64,000 nt of DNA from Tissierellales bacterium (GTDB taxonomy: Bacteria > Bacillota > Clostridia > Tissierellales > Sedimentibacteraceae), in the NCBI GenBank assembly GCA_018433765.1, contig JAHDQO010000003.1:62001-126000 (forward strand), given 5' to 3'. Under the pieces are notes generated by a model. The model saw nothing but the letters and a program-made list of their open reading frames with translations. It ran no database searches and was not told the origin of the DNA. Positions 35,214 through 44,165 of this stretch are shown in pieces. Numbering within the stretch: the first letter of the stretch is position 1; every line of letters begins with the position of its first letter. The position numbers and the translations under genes were made by a program.

Positions 35214-36689
35214 GTGAATCAAAACTTTGCAATTTCCGAATATCCAGATGCAGATAAAATTATAAAGCAACTTGATGAATTAATTAAAAAACCTATTTAT
35301 ACAATTTGGCCAGAAGCATTAAAAAGGTATGAAGAAGAGTATTTTGATAAAAAATGTTCAAAATCAAAAGAAATGATTGAAGAAGCTAAAGAGCTGATAC
35401 CAGGTGGTGTTCAACATAACCTTGCCTTTAATCATCCATTCCCACTTGTATTTACCAAAGCTGAGGGACCTTATTTGTATGACATTGACGGCAATAAATA
35501 TTATGATTTTCTTCAAGCAGGAGGACCAACGGTACTAGGAAGCAATCCTAACGAAGTTCGTGAAAAGGTAATTGAGTTAATCAATGATTGCGGTCCTTCT
35601 ACAGGTCTATTTCATGAATATGAATATAAACTTGCTAAAAAAATATCAGATAATATAGAAAGTGTTGAAATGTTTAGGATGCTTGGCTCAGGTACTGAAG
35701 CCGATATGGCGGCTATAAGAGTTGCAAGACTTGCTACAAAAAAGAAAAATATTATTAAAATGGGCGGAGCTTATCACGGGTGGAGTGACCAGCTTGCATA
35801 TGGAATACGTATACCGGGAACTAAATCAACTCAAGCTAATGGAGTACCACGCCATGTATTTAAATATACACAAGAATTTTTTCCAAATGATTTAAATGAT
35901 CTTGAAAAAAAACTATTCAGGAATAAATTTAGAGGTGGAACAGCAGCAGTACTAATAGAACCTGTTGGTCCAGAAAGTGGAACCAGACCTCTTGACATAG
36001 ATTTTAACAAAGGTGTTGAAAAGTTGTGTAGAAAATATGGAGCACTGTTAATATTTGATGAAGTAGTAACTGCTTTTAGAATAGGTATGTCAGGTGCGCA
36101 AGGATATTTTGGTGTATATCCTGATTTAACTGTGTTTGGAAAAGTTGTTGCAGGAGGTTATCCAAGTGCCGGAGGACTAGGAGGTAAAAAAGAATATATG
36201 AAATATTTAGCAGCAGGAATAAGCGGTGGAGATAAACATAAGAAAGCTCTTGTTGGCGGAACAATGGCAGCTAATCCATTGAGCTGTGTTGCTGGTTATT
36301 ATACCTTATGTGAAATAGAAAAAACAAATGCTTCACAAAAAGCTGGATTGTTTGCTGATAAATTGATAAAAGGTATACAAGAATTAATTAAAAAATATAA
36401 TTTGCCTTTTGTAGCTTTTAATCAAGGTTCTATATGTCATCTTGAAACTGTAGGTACTATGCATTTTTCAATAAATTGGTCTAAACCTTGGAAGATCCCC
36501 TCTGTATTAGAGGAAACTTCAAAAAGAAAAAAAGAAATGGAGCATATAGGATCTGCTTATATGGCTGAAGGAATAGTAACTCTTGCTGGTTCGAGACTTT
36601 ACACAAGTGCTGCATACAATGATGATATGCTTCCAGATATATTATCGAGATTTGAAAATATTTTTGAGCAAATAGATGTTAAACCATGA
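35214..36689 (+). CDS. Class III PLP aminotransferase, glutamate-1-semialdehyde aminomutase-like
   Basis: 491 residues with the class III aminotransferase fold: GSGTEADMAAIRVAR (cofactor phosphate loop), GGAYHGWSD, LIFDEVVTAFR, and FGKVVAGGYPSAG with the PLP-binding Lys near residue 308. It resembles HemL (about 430 residues) but is longer at the N-terminus by about 50 residues, and it sits in a carbohydrate-type operon without other haem genes. A specific aminotransferase or aminomutase of a catabolic pathway is therefore more likely than tetrapyrrole synthesis. Start GTG 35214, with AAAGGAGGAG upstream. First gene of the TetR-controlled operon. Confidence 0.82.
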   Translation: MNQNFAISEYPDADKIIKQLDELIKKPIYTIWPEALKRYEEEYFDKKCSKSKEMIEEAKELIPGGVQHNLAFNHPFPLVFTKAEGPYLYDIDGNKYYDFLQAGGPTVLGSNPNEVREKVIELINDCGPSTGLFHEYEYKLAKKISDNIESVEMFRMLGSGTEADMAAIRVARLATKKKNIIKMGGAYHGWSDQLAYGIRIPGTKSTQANGVPRHVFKYTQEFFPNDLNDLEKKLFRNKFRGGTAAVLIEPVGPESGTRPLDIDFNKGVEKLCRKYGALLIFDEVVTAFRIGMSGAQGYFGVYPDLTVFGKVVAGGYPSAGGLGGKKEYMKYLAAGISGGDKHKKALVGGTMAANPLSCVAGYYTLCEIEKTNASQKAGLFADKLIKGIQELIKKYNLPFVAFNQGSICHLETVGTMHFSINWSKPWKIPSVLEETSKRKKEMEHIGSAYMAEGIVTLAGSRLYTSAAYNDDMLPDILSRFENIFEQIDVKP

Positions 36690-36691
36690 AT

Positions 36692-36778
36692 TAAGATAAA
36701 AGATAAGAGTTAAAAGTGAAAAGTTAACGTAGCTTTACTGGCGTAAAGCGAAAATAAAACGAGAGATGAGGAGCTAGT
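36692..36778 (+). repeat. Dispersed repeat A, copy 2
   Basis: Begins two bases after the aminotransferase stop. TAAGATAAAAGATAAGAG, AGCTTTACTGGCGTAAAG and GAGATGAGGAGCTAGT align with 5633-5728. It fills the gap between two operon genes, so the transcript must read through it. Confidence 0.55.
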
Positions 36779-36842
36779 GTTCAGGATGACCCGATATAGT
36801 CATTTTGTGTTTTATGAGTAAGTGAAAAGGGGACGTTTTTTT

Positions 36843-38033
36843 ATGAATATAGATGAAGCTAAAGAATTAGTAATTAAAGCGGGTATTAAACTTATTGAAT
36901 GTGGTTTGATTGCAAGAACATGGGGTAATGTAAGCTGTCGTGTAGATGATAAAAGTTTTGTGATAACACCTAGCGGAAGAGATTATCTTTCATTAAAACC
37001 TGAAGAAATAGTTCAAGTAAATATAAAAGATTTAAGTTATAAAGGTGATGTTAAACCTTCATCAGAAAAAGGAATACACGCTGAAACATATACTATTTAT
37101 TCAGATGTTAACTTTATAATACATACGCATCAAGATAATGCTTCAGTTGTAGGAACATCAGGACTTGATTATATTGATATAAAAGAGAGTAATCCACTAT
37201 TAGGTGATAAAGTTATTTGTGCTAAATATGCTCTGCCCGGAACAAAAGCTCTTCGTAAAAATGTAGGTACTGCTCTTAAAGAATCAAAAGGAAAAGCAGT
37301 TATTATGAAATATCATGGAGCTCTCTGCTTTGGTAAAAACTATGATGAAACTTTTTTAGCAGCAACAGAGTTGGAAAAAGTTTGTTATGATTTTGTAGTT
37401 AATAAGTATTTAAGTTTGAGTAATAGAAAAAGCTTTATACCTTATGAAATGGCTGTATTTGCATTAACATACTTAAATAAATTCGATTACAAATTTACAG
37501 ATGGTGAATTATCAGTATATAGTAACAGCAGAAGAACTGAAAAAGGATTTATTATATATTCATATGAAAAAGAAATTGAGGTTGAAAACGATAAAGTAGA
37601 TTTATCTTTTCAAAAAGAAGCAGAAACTTATAAATACATCTACGCTGAGAACAAAAACATTAATAATATAATATTTAACAACTCACCTGAAATTTTAGCT
37701 ATTTCTTATTTTGGTATTACTATAAAACCTATACTTGATGATTATGCTCAGATAATAGGTTCTTCAGTAAAAAACGTTGATAACAATCCTATATTAATTT
37801 CAAAAGCTTTAAAAAAATCACCTTTGGTATTTGTCAGAAATTTGGGTGCATTATGCTGTGGTAAAACTAATGATGATGCTTTAGCAGTAAGTATGATAGC
37901 TCAAAAAGCTTGTAAAGCATATATAGGGGCGTCTTTATTTGGAAAAGTCAAGCCAATAAATTCTCTTGAATGCATGTTGATGCGATTTATTTATTTAAAA
38001 AAATATTCAAAGAAGGCAGAAATAAATAATTAA
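36843..38033 (+). CDS. Tandem class II aldolase/adducin protein, second domain degenerate
   Basis: 396 residues with two class II aldolase-like domains. Domain 1 (about 1-190) has NVSCR, the acid SSEKGIHAETY, zinc ligands HTH and YHG, as in fuculose-phosphate aldolase relatives. Domain 2 (about 210-390) follows the same pattern, but NNSPE stands where HTH should be and RNLGALCCG where KYHGALCFG should be, so its metal site is lost. Class II aldolases cleave or epimerise phosphorylated sugars. Start ATG 36843 (AAAAGGGG upstream) rather than ATG 36822. Probably acts on a product of the FGGY kinase encoded downstream. Confidence 0.8.
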   Translation: MNIDEAKELVIKAGIKLIECGLIARTWGNVSCRVDDKSFVITPSGRDYLSLKPEEIVQVNIKDLSYKGDVKPSSEKGIHAETYTIYSDVNFIIHTHQDNASVVGTSGLDYIDIKESNPLLGDKVICAKYALPGTKALRKNVGTALKESKGKAVIMKYHGALCFGKNYDETFLAATELEKVCYDFVVNKYLSLSNRKSFIPYEMAVFALTYLNKFDYKFTDGELSVYSNSRRTEKGFIIYSYEKEIEVENDKVDLSFQKEAETYKYIYAENKNINNIIFNNSPEILAISYFGITIKPILDDYAQIIGSSVKNVDNNPILISKALKKSPLVFVRNLGALCCGKTNDDALAVSMIAQKACKAYIGASLFGKVKPINSLECMLMRFIYLKKYSKKAEINN

Positions 38034-38049
38034 TAAAGGTGGTAATTTT

Positions 38050-39270
38050 ATGAAGAGTAAGGATATATCATCCTACAGATGGATAATTGTTTTAGCAATT
38101 GTTCCTATTATTATATCTACTGAAATTATGTGGCTTTCTTTAGCTCCTATATCTAGTATGGCTGAAAGTTTTTATGGAGTAAGTGGAATGAAAATAGCAT
38201 TATTTTCGATGAGCTATATGATAATGTATATAATATTTTCTATACCTGCATCATGGGTTGTAGACAAATATGGATATCGGTATTCTCTAATAATTGGTGC
38301 TTCGTTGACAGCTATTTTCGGACTAATAAGAGCCTTATGTGCAGATAATTTTACAATTGTATTAATTTCTCAGTTCATAATTGCTATAGGTCAGCCTTTC
38401 CTTCTTAATATATCTACAAAAGTTCCCGCAAACTGGTTTCCTATCTCTGAAAGATCAACAGCAGCAGGTATATTGATTATGGCACAATACATTGGTTTTG
38501 CAGTTCCCATGTTAATTGCTCCTATAGTAGCTACAAGCTCAGGTATACCTAAAGTTTTTATGCTTTTTGCTATTATAGCCATTATATCAGCAGTTATTGC
38601 AATAATTTTTACTAAAGAGAAACCAGCAACTGCACCTCCCGGACCTACTGCTGCAAAAGAAGATTTTAGTATTTCATCTATTAAGAAGCTTTTTAAAAAC
38701 AAAGGTTATTTATTAGTTCTTTTCATATGTTTTATGTCCATGGGAATCTTTAATACTTTACTAACATTAATAGAATCAATACTTATTCCAAGAGGAATAA
38801 CCTCAGTTCAAGCAGGCATTGTAGGTGCAGTTTTCGTTGTTGCAGGTATTATTGGAGCTGTAATACTGCCTGTAATATCTGACAAGATAGGCATAAAAGT
38901 TCCTTTGTTTATATGTGCTATAGCACTGCTAATACCACTTTACTTAGGATTGACTTTTATTGAAAGTTTTGTTTTTGTAGCTATAATAGCAGGAGCAGCA
39001 GGTTTTACTATTATGGGTGTTGCCCCCATATTATTTCAACATGGTTCAGAAGTTGCTTATCCTATTCAAGAAGGCACTTCACTTGGTATTACACTTCTTA
39101 TGGGTCAAATATCTGGAGTTTTATTTGTTTACATTTTTGAATCAATTGCGTCAATTTCAGGTTCAGTAATTATTCCTATGCTGATAGTAGTTGCAATAAC
39201 AGTGATAGAACTGCCTTTTACCTTCCGAATGAAAGAATCAAACATGACAATAAAAATGAAAAACGAGTAA
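38050..39270 (+). CDS. Major facilitator superfamily transporter
   Basis: 406 residues with about twelve membrane helices. The loop between helices two and three carries the MFS signature in the form WVVDKYGYRYSLIIGA. A cytoplasmic middle loop (about 193-215, KPATAPPGPTAAKEDF) separates the two six-helix halves. The sequence resembles the FLVCR/UhpC-like part of the superfamily. The position between aldolase and kinase suggests uptake of the operon substrate as the free compound. Start ATG 38050 after GGTGGT, 16 nt behind the aldolase stop. Confidence 0.85.
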   Translation: MKSKDISSYRWIIVLAIVPIIISTEIMWLSLAPISSMAESFYGVSGMKIALFSMSYMIMYIIFSIPASWVVDKYGYRYSLIIGASLTAIFGLIRALCADNFTIVLISQFIIAIGQPFLLNISTKVPANWFPISERSTAAGILIMAQYIGFAVPMLIAPIVATSSGIPKVFMLFAIIAIISAVIAIIFTKEKPATAPPGPTAAKEDFSISSIKKLFKNKGYLLVLFICFMSMGIFNTLLTLIESILIPRGITSVQAGIVGAVFVVAGIIGAVILPVISDKIGIKVPLFICAIALLIPLYLGLTFIESFVFVAIIAGAAGFTIMGVAPILFQHGSEVAYPIQEGTSLGITLLMGQISGVLFVYIFESIASISGSVIIPMLIVVAITVIELPFTFRMKESNMTIKMKNE

Positions 39271-39271
39271 A

Positions 39272-39539
39272 AAATAAGTTGAAAGTTTAAAAGTGAAAAG
39301 ATGATAGTTATGGAAGTTTTACTACATAAACAATAAAAAATAGTTGTAACAGTTGAAAAAGGAATAAATGATTTACGAAGAAATGAGTAAATCAACATTA
39401 TTACTCGTTACTCATTTCTAGTTACTCATTACTAATTACTCATCACTCGTTTAAAATGGTGCGAAGAACAATTCAATGTTATTCCGTGTGCTTCCGTGGT
39501 TAATTAAATTATAAACTATTTATATGAAGGGAGGTAAAT
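39272..39539 (+). repeat. Intergenic stretch with short tandem units
   Basis: The first part (39280-39300, GAAAGTTTAAAAGTGAAAAG) is related to the purine tract of repeat A. The part 39390-39450 is a run of irregular copies of TTACTCATT (TTACTCGTTACTCATTTC, TTACTCATTACTAATTACTC). No gene. The kinase ribosome-binding site GGGAGGT lies at the end. It separates the kinase from the upstream three genes, so the kinase may have its own promoter, though none is obvious. Confidence 0.5.
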
Positions 39540-41135
39540 ATGGAGACTTATGTAATTGCATATGATGTAGGAACAACAGGTATTAAAACTTGTATTTTTG
39601 AGATTTCAGAAACTATAAAACTTATTGCTAGTGCTATTGAAGGATACGATCTTTATGTATTGGAAAATGGCGGTGTTGAACAAGAACCTTATGATTGGTG
39701 GAATGCTATGTGCAGTACTACTAATAAAATACTGAATGATAATTATATTTCAGCTGATAAGATACAAGGTATATCGTTTTGTGCTCAAATGCAAGGTTTA
39801 GTTTTAGTTAATAGAGACGGTGAACCAGTAAGGCGTGCAATGAGTTATATGGATAATAGAGCTAATAAAGAGCTGAAAGATGGTCTTGCAACAGGAATAT
39901 GTGTATCAGGTATGAATGTACGGAAATTAATAAAATCCATTAAGATAAGCGGTGCAGTTGCCGCTAGTGTAAAAGACCCTGTTTGGAAATACAAATGGGT
40001 TCAGTACAATGAGCCTAATAATTTTAAAGAAGTATATAAATGGCTAGATGTAAAAGAGTTTTTAATTTGTAAATCTACAGGTGAATTTGTTATGACAGAG
40101 GACAGTGCCTTCGCTACAATGCTTTTTGATACTAGAAAGGGCAGAAAATGTTTCAGTAAAGAAATTTGTGAGATGTTTGGTGTTGATATAAAACATCTTC
40201 CAAGAGTAGTAAAGAGTATTGATATGGTCGGAAGAATTACACAAGAAGCAGCAAAAAAACTTGGTTTAAAAGAAGGAACTCCAGTATTTGGAGGAGGAGG
40301 AGATGCTTCTCTGATAGGATTAGGAGCAGGACTTGCAGAAGTAAACAGTACTCACATTTATTTAGGTACTTCGGGATGGGTATCAACCGTTGTAAGTAAT
40401 CAAAAACTAGATGTAAATAATATGATAGCAGCAATAGTAGGTGCTAGCAATAAGAATTTTAATTATTTTGCTGAACTAGAAACTGCTGGAAAATGTCTTG
40501 AGTGGGTTAAAGACCACTTAGCTTTAGATGAAATAAATGTTTATTTAGAAAAGAAGCAGATACATGAATCTCAAGAAACTGTATATACATCTTTATATGA
40601 TTATATGATGTATGCAATAAAAGATGTTCCAGCAGGAAGTAATGGAGTCATATTTACTCCTTGGCTTCATGGAAATAGATGTCCGTTTGAAGATCATAAG
40701 GCTAGAGGAATGTTTTTCAATATAAGTTTAGAAACAGGCAAAACAGAGTTAATACATTCTGTTATAGAGGGTGTATGCTACCATTTAAGATGGCAGTTGG
40801 AATCTTGCGAAAGAAAAGTGAAAACTTCAAAAAAAATAAGATTCGTTGGCGGTGGTGCGTTAGCTCCAATAACATGTCAAATTCTTTCTGATGTATTAGG
40901 ACGTGAAATAGAAACAGTAGATAATCCTCAAAACATAGGTTCTGTAGGAGCTGCGGTTGTAATAGCTGTAGGACTTAACATAATAGATAAAATTGAAGAC
41001 GTAAAGAAACTTATAAAAGTAAAAAAACGCTATATTCCTAATAAAAATAATACCCTAATTTATGATAAGTATTTTATTGAATTTAAATCTTTATATAAAA
41101 ATAATAAAAAATCTTTCAACGTTTTAAATACTTGA
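39540..41135 (+). CDS. FGGY-family carbohydrate kinase, xylulokinase-like
   Basis: 531 residues of the FGGY kinase fold: the N-terminal phosphate-1 motif AYDVGTTGIKTCIFE, GISFCAQMQGLV, VFGGGGDASLIGLGAG and HIYLGTSGWVSTV in the middle, and the C-terminal RFVGGGALAPITCQILSDVLG with NIGSVGAAV. These bind ATP and a polyol or keto-sugar. The closest known plan is xylulokinase/ribulokinase-like; the substrate is unknown. Start ATG 39540 after GGGAGGT. Together with the aldolase it suggests phosphorylation, then retro-aldol cleavage of a sugar or sugar derivative. Confidence 0.85.
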   Translation: METYVIAYDVGTTGIKTCIFEISETIKLIASAIEGYDLYVLENGGVEQEPYDWWNAMCSTTNKILNDNYISADKIQGISFCAQMQGLVLVNRDGEPVRRAMSYMDNRANKELKDGLATGICVSGMNVRKLIKSIKISGAVAASVKDPVWKYKWVQYNEPNNFKEVYKWLDVKEFLICKSTGEFVMTEDSAFATMLFDTRKGRKCFSKEICEMFGVDIKHLPRVVKSIDMVGRITQEAAKKLGLKEGTPVFGGGGDASLIGLGAGLAEVNSTHIYLGTSGWVSTVVSNQKLDVNNMIAAIVGASNKNFNYFAELETAGKCLEWVKDHLALDEINVYLEKKQIHESQETVYTSLYDYMMYAIKDVPAGSNGVIFTPWLHGNRCPFEDHKARGMFFNISLETGKTELIHSVIEGVCYHLRWQLESCERKVKTSKKIRFVGGGALAPITCQILSDVLGREIETVDNPQNIGSVGAAVVIAVGLNIIDKIEDVKKLIKVKKRYIPNKNNTLIYDKYFIEFKSLYKNNKKSFNVLNT

Positions 41136-41145
41136 CGATTAATAT

Positions 41146-41187
41146 AAAAATAGTGAGTGTCTATAAATCTAATACTCACTATTTTTT
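41146..41187 (+). terminator. Intrinsic terminator of the TetR-controlled operon
   Basis: AAAATAGTGAGTG and TACTCACTATTTTTT form a stem of about 10 bp with a loop of about 14 nt and a T run. Confidence 0.8.
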
Positions 41188-41189
41188 AT

Positions 41190-41523
41190 ATATTTTATAA
41201 ATAGTATAAATAATAAAATTTTTTAATTCTGCTATTATATCTTTCAACAGATGTCCTTTTATCATATGAATTTTTTCAGCTATCATAAGACCTTAAGGAA
41301 TATCCATAATTAGAATAAAATTACAATTTTAAATCTCAAATTAATAATTATATTGAAAAGTTAATATTTAGTATTTTTATGTTGATTTTTCAAGGTCCTT
41401 TATATGTGCGAAAGTTAGATATTAAAATACTATTTAATAATTTTCCTTTTATTAGAAAAAAAAATGATATATAATATGAGAAATTTTTAATACAACTATA
41501 AAAATATATTTTGGAGGTATACT
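41190..41523 (+). other. Intergenic, AT-rich, no gene seen
   Basis: No open frame on either strand that looks coding and no strong repeat. TATATAATATGAG near 41470 could include a -10 box for the peptidase T gene, with no clear -35. Confidence 0.4.
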
Positions 41524-42750
41524 ATGGATAAAATAGTTGAAAGATTTTTAAAGTATGTAAAGATAGACACACAGTCAGATTCAGACTCTACATCAAGTCC
41601 GACTACTGAAAAGCAATTTGTTTTAGCTAAACTATTAGTAAATGAATTAAATGATATTGGACTCAAAAATGTGAACTTGGATGAGTTTTGCAAAGTAATG
41701 GCTGAGCTTCCTTCAAATACTGACGAGCACATTCCTACAATAGGATTTTTAGCTCATATGGATACAGCTCTAGATTTTACAGGAGCTAATGTAAACCCAA
41801 ATATAATTAATAACTACGATGGTAAAGATATAATTCTTAACAAAGAAAAAGATGTGATTTTAAAAACTAAAGATTTTCCAGAAATATTACAATATATTGG
41901 TGAGGACATAATTATTACAGATGGTACTACATTGCTTGGTGCAGATGACAAAGCAGGCATTGCAGAAATAGTAACAGCAGTAGAATACCTTGTTAATAAT
42001 CCTGATATTAAACATGGGACTATAAAAATAGCTTTTACTCCAGATGAAGAAACTGGAAGAGGAACAGATAATTTTGATGTTGAAAAATTTAATGCTGACT
42101 TTGCATACACAATTGATGGTGGCGGTATCGGTGGTTTAGATTACGAAAACTTTAATGCTGCTAAAGCTAAAATAACTGTAAACGGAAGAAATGTACATCC
42201 TGGAGCAGCGAAAAATAAAATGATAAATTCATTAAGAATCGCAAATGAATTAGACAATATGCTTCCTATAGATCAAAAACCAGAATATACAGAAGGTTAC
42301 GAAGGATTTTTTCATCTTTTAGACATTAATGGTAATGTTGAGAAAACCTGTATGAAATATTTAATAAGAGATCATGACAAAAATAAGCTTGAACAAAAGA
42401 AAAAGCTTTTTGTAGATATTGCAGAATTTTTAAATAAAAAATATTTACCAAATACAATTGAACTTGAAATTAAAGATGAATATTCTAACATGAAAGAAAA
42501 AATTGAGCCTGTAATACATATAATAGAAACAGCAAAGAAAGCTATGAAAGATTTAGGAATAGAGCCAGATATTAAACCTATACGTGCAGGCACAGATGGA
42601 GCTATGCTTTCATACAGAGGACTTCCAACTCCTAATATATTTACAGGAGGTCATAATTTCCATGGTAAATATGAATATATTCCAATAAGTTCTATGAAAG
42701 CCTCTGTTAATGTTATATTAAAAATAATTGAACTTTATAGTAAAAAATAA
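41524..42750 (+). CDS. pepT: Peptidase T (tripeptide aminopeptidase)
   Basis: 408 residues, the usual length for PepT. The M20 co-catalytic zinc site is complete: HMDT (His78, Asp80), LLGADDKAG, TPDEETGRGTD (Glu-Glu) and TIDGGGIGGLDYE, and GGHNFHGKYEYIP at the C-terminus. The middle insertion with NGRNVHPGAAKNKMINS is the dimerisation domain. PepT removes the N-terminal residue from tripeptides in the cytosol. Start ATG 41524 behind TTGGAGGT. The amidohydrolase gene starts 59 nt downstream, so the two are probably cotranscribed. Confidence 0.95.
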   Translation: MDKIVERFLKYVKIDTQSDSDSTSSPTTEKQFVLAKLLVNELNDIGLKNVNLDEFCKVMAELPSNTDEHIPTIGFLAHMDTALDFTGANVNPNIINNYDGKDIILNKEKDVILKTKDFPEILQYIGEDIIITDGTTLLGADDKAGIAEIVTAVEYLVNNPDIKHGTIKIAFTPDEETGRGTDNFDVEKFNADFAYTIDGGGIGGLDYENFNAAKAKITVNGRNVHPGAAKNKMINSLRIANELDNMLPIDQKPEYTEGYEGFFHLLDINGNVEKTCMKYLIRDHDKNKLEQKKKLFVDIAEFLNKKYLPNTIELEIKDEYSNMKEKIEPVIHIIETAKKAMKDLGIEPDIKPIRAGTDGAMLSYRGLPTPNIFTGGHNFHGKYEYIPISSMKASVNVILKIIELYSKK

Positions 42751-42809
42751 TACAAAGCTAATTAGAAAAAATAATAATTAATTAATGATTAAAATAAGGA
42801 GGTTTTAGT

Positions 42810-44027
42810 GTGAAAATAATAAAGGCAGATCAAATAATTGTTGGAGATGGCCAAACTATTTTAGATAATGGAGCTATTTTGATTAATGATGAAGGTAGAA
42901 TAGAATCAGTAGGGCACTCTAATGAAATTGAAGCAAAATATACTGATGTAAATGTAGTATATAAAGAAAATTGTACAATCCTTCCAGGATTAATAGATAT
43001 GCATGTGCATATTGGTTATTGGTGGTCTAAACCAGATGCAAATGAGTTAGGCAAAAATGGCTACAGTGATTATGATATTGCTTTTCTTACAAGTAAAAAT
43101 ATGAGAGAAGCATTATCTCTTGGTGTTACAACTATTAGAACAGTGACTGACCCGAAGGGATTAAACCAAGCTATAAAATCTGCATTAAATAAAAAGTATA
43201 TTATTGGTCCAAGAGTTATTTCCTCAGAGCAAGGAATTATAAAAACTGGTGGACATGCATGGCAGTTAAAAGGTGGATTAATAGAAGCAGATGGTCCATG
43301 GGAAGTACGTAAAGCAGTAAGAGAAAATATAAAAAATGGCGCTGATTGGATAAAAGTTATGGCTAGCCATAGAACCCATATTTGTGAATATACTCAAGAA
43401 GAAATGAATTCTATAGTAGATGAGTGTCATAGAACAGGTTATAAATGTTGTGTACACGCATCAACATTTGAAGCAGCAGAGGCAGCTATAGAAGCAGGAT
43501 TTGATACCATAGAACATGCTACATATATGGATGTTGATTTAGCAGAAAAAGCTAAGAAAAAAGGTATAGCATGGGTACCGACTTTATCAGTACTTTTTGG
43601 AATATTAGATTTTTATAATGAATATGAGAAGAAATTACAAAGGCCTTTAAAAAAAGATGAAATAGTACAAAAAAAATACTTGCAAGATAGCGTTGATACA
43701 ATAAACAAGAATTTTTTAAATATATATAAAACTGGAATAAAGATTCTTGCTGGAACAGATATTGTAATGCCTAACAAGCCAATTACACCTGTAATAGATG
43801 AAATAGCATATTTGTGCAAATTAGGATTAGAGCCATTAGAAGCTATAAAATGTGCAACAAAAAACTCTGCAGAGGTTTTAGATATGTCAGATGATATAGG
43901 ATTAATCAAAGAAGGATTATTAGCTGATTTATTAATAGTAGAAGGAAACCCTTTGCAGGATATTAAAACTTTAAATAATATAGTACAAGTATATAAAGAT
44001 GGAGAAATAGTTTATAAAAGAAATTAA
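42810..44027 (+). CDS. Amidohydrolase family protein (imidazolonepropionase/prolidase-like)
   Basis: 405 residues with the amidohydrolase TIM barrel: LPGLIDMHVHIG (first metal pair HxH), an expected bridging-residue region near WIKVMASHRTH, CVHASTFEAAEAAIEAGFDTIEHATY (two more His), and ILAGTDIVMP (catalytic Asp). This is the subgroup containing imidazolonepropionase-related and Xaa-Pro dipeptidase-like enzymes. Start GTG 42810 with AAGGAGG upstream. The context with peptidase T and an S9 peptidase favours a dipeptidase or N-acyl amino-acid hydrolase, which is inference. Confidence 0.83.
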   Translation: MKIIKADQIIVGDGQTILDNGAILINDEGRIESVGHSNEIEAKYTDVNVVYKENCTILPGLIDMHVHIGYWWSKPDANELGKNGYSDYDIAFLTSKNMREALSLGVTTIRTVTDPKGLNQAIKSALNKKYIIGPRVISSEQGIIKTGGHAWQLKGGLIEADGPWEVRKAVRENIKNGADWIKVMASHRTHICEYTQEEMNSIVDECHRTGYKCCVHASTFEAAEAAIEAGFDTIEHATYMDVDLAEKAKKKGIAWVPTLSVLFGILDFYNEYEKKLQRPLKKDEIVQKKYLQDSVDTINKNFLNIYKTGIKILAGTDIVMPNKPITPVIDEIAYLCKLGLEPLEAIKCATKNSAEVLDMSDDIGLIKEGLLADLLIVEGNPLQDIKTLNNIVQVYKDGEIVYKRN

Positions 44028-44048
44028 GATAAAACAGTTTGAAATTAA

Positions 44049-44098
44049 GGTGGTACAGCGGGTATTCTTGTCATTTTAAATGAGAGTATCCGTTTTTT
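44049..44098 (+). terminator. Intrinsic terminator carrying a T-box-like motif
   Basis: A 10-bp stem CGGGTATTCT/AGAGTATCCG (44059-44092, two G.U pairs) with a T6 run follows the stop of the amidohydrolase. Just before and overlapping the stem is AAGGTGGTACAGCG, which differs from the T-box consensus AGGGTGGNACCGCG at two positions. A real T-box leader needs about 150-200 nt of stem I upstream, but only about 20 nt separate this from the coding region. It therefore acts as a terminator and may be a truncated T-box. Confidence 0.6.
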
Positions 44099-44106
44099 AA
44101 TTTATA

Positions 44107-44147
44107 TTTACTTATAAGTTTTTCAATGCTATACTAAATGTATACAT
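44107..44147 (+). promoter_or_regulatory. Promoter and operator of the GntR gene
   Basis: TTTACT (44107-44112) and TATACT (44130-44135), 17 nt apart, are followed by the perfect palindrome ATGTATACAT (44138-44147). The same TGTATACA core is found after the promoter of the next operon, so autoregulation by this GntR protein is likely. Confidence 0.65.
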
Positions 44148-44165
44148 CAATGAAAGGTGATGAAA

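Noticed and set aside
35214-36689. HemL of haem synthesis
   Set aside because: No other tetrapyrrole gene is near, the protein is longer than HemL and it is first in a TetR-controlled sugar-type operon.
44030-44160. Functional T-box riboswitch controlling gntR
   Set aside because: There is no space for stem I and the specifier loop between the preceding stop codon and the motif.
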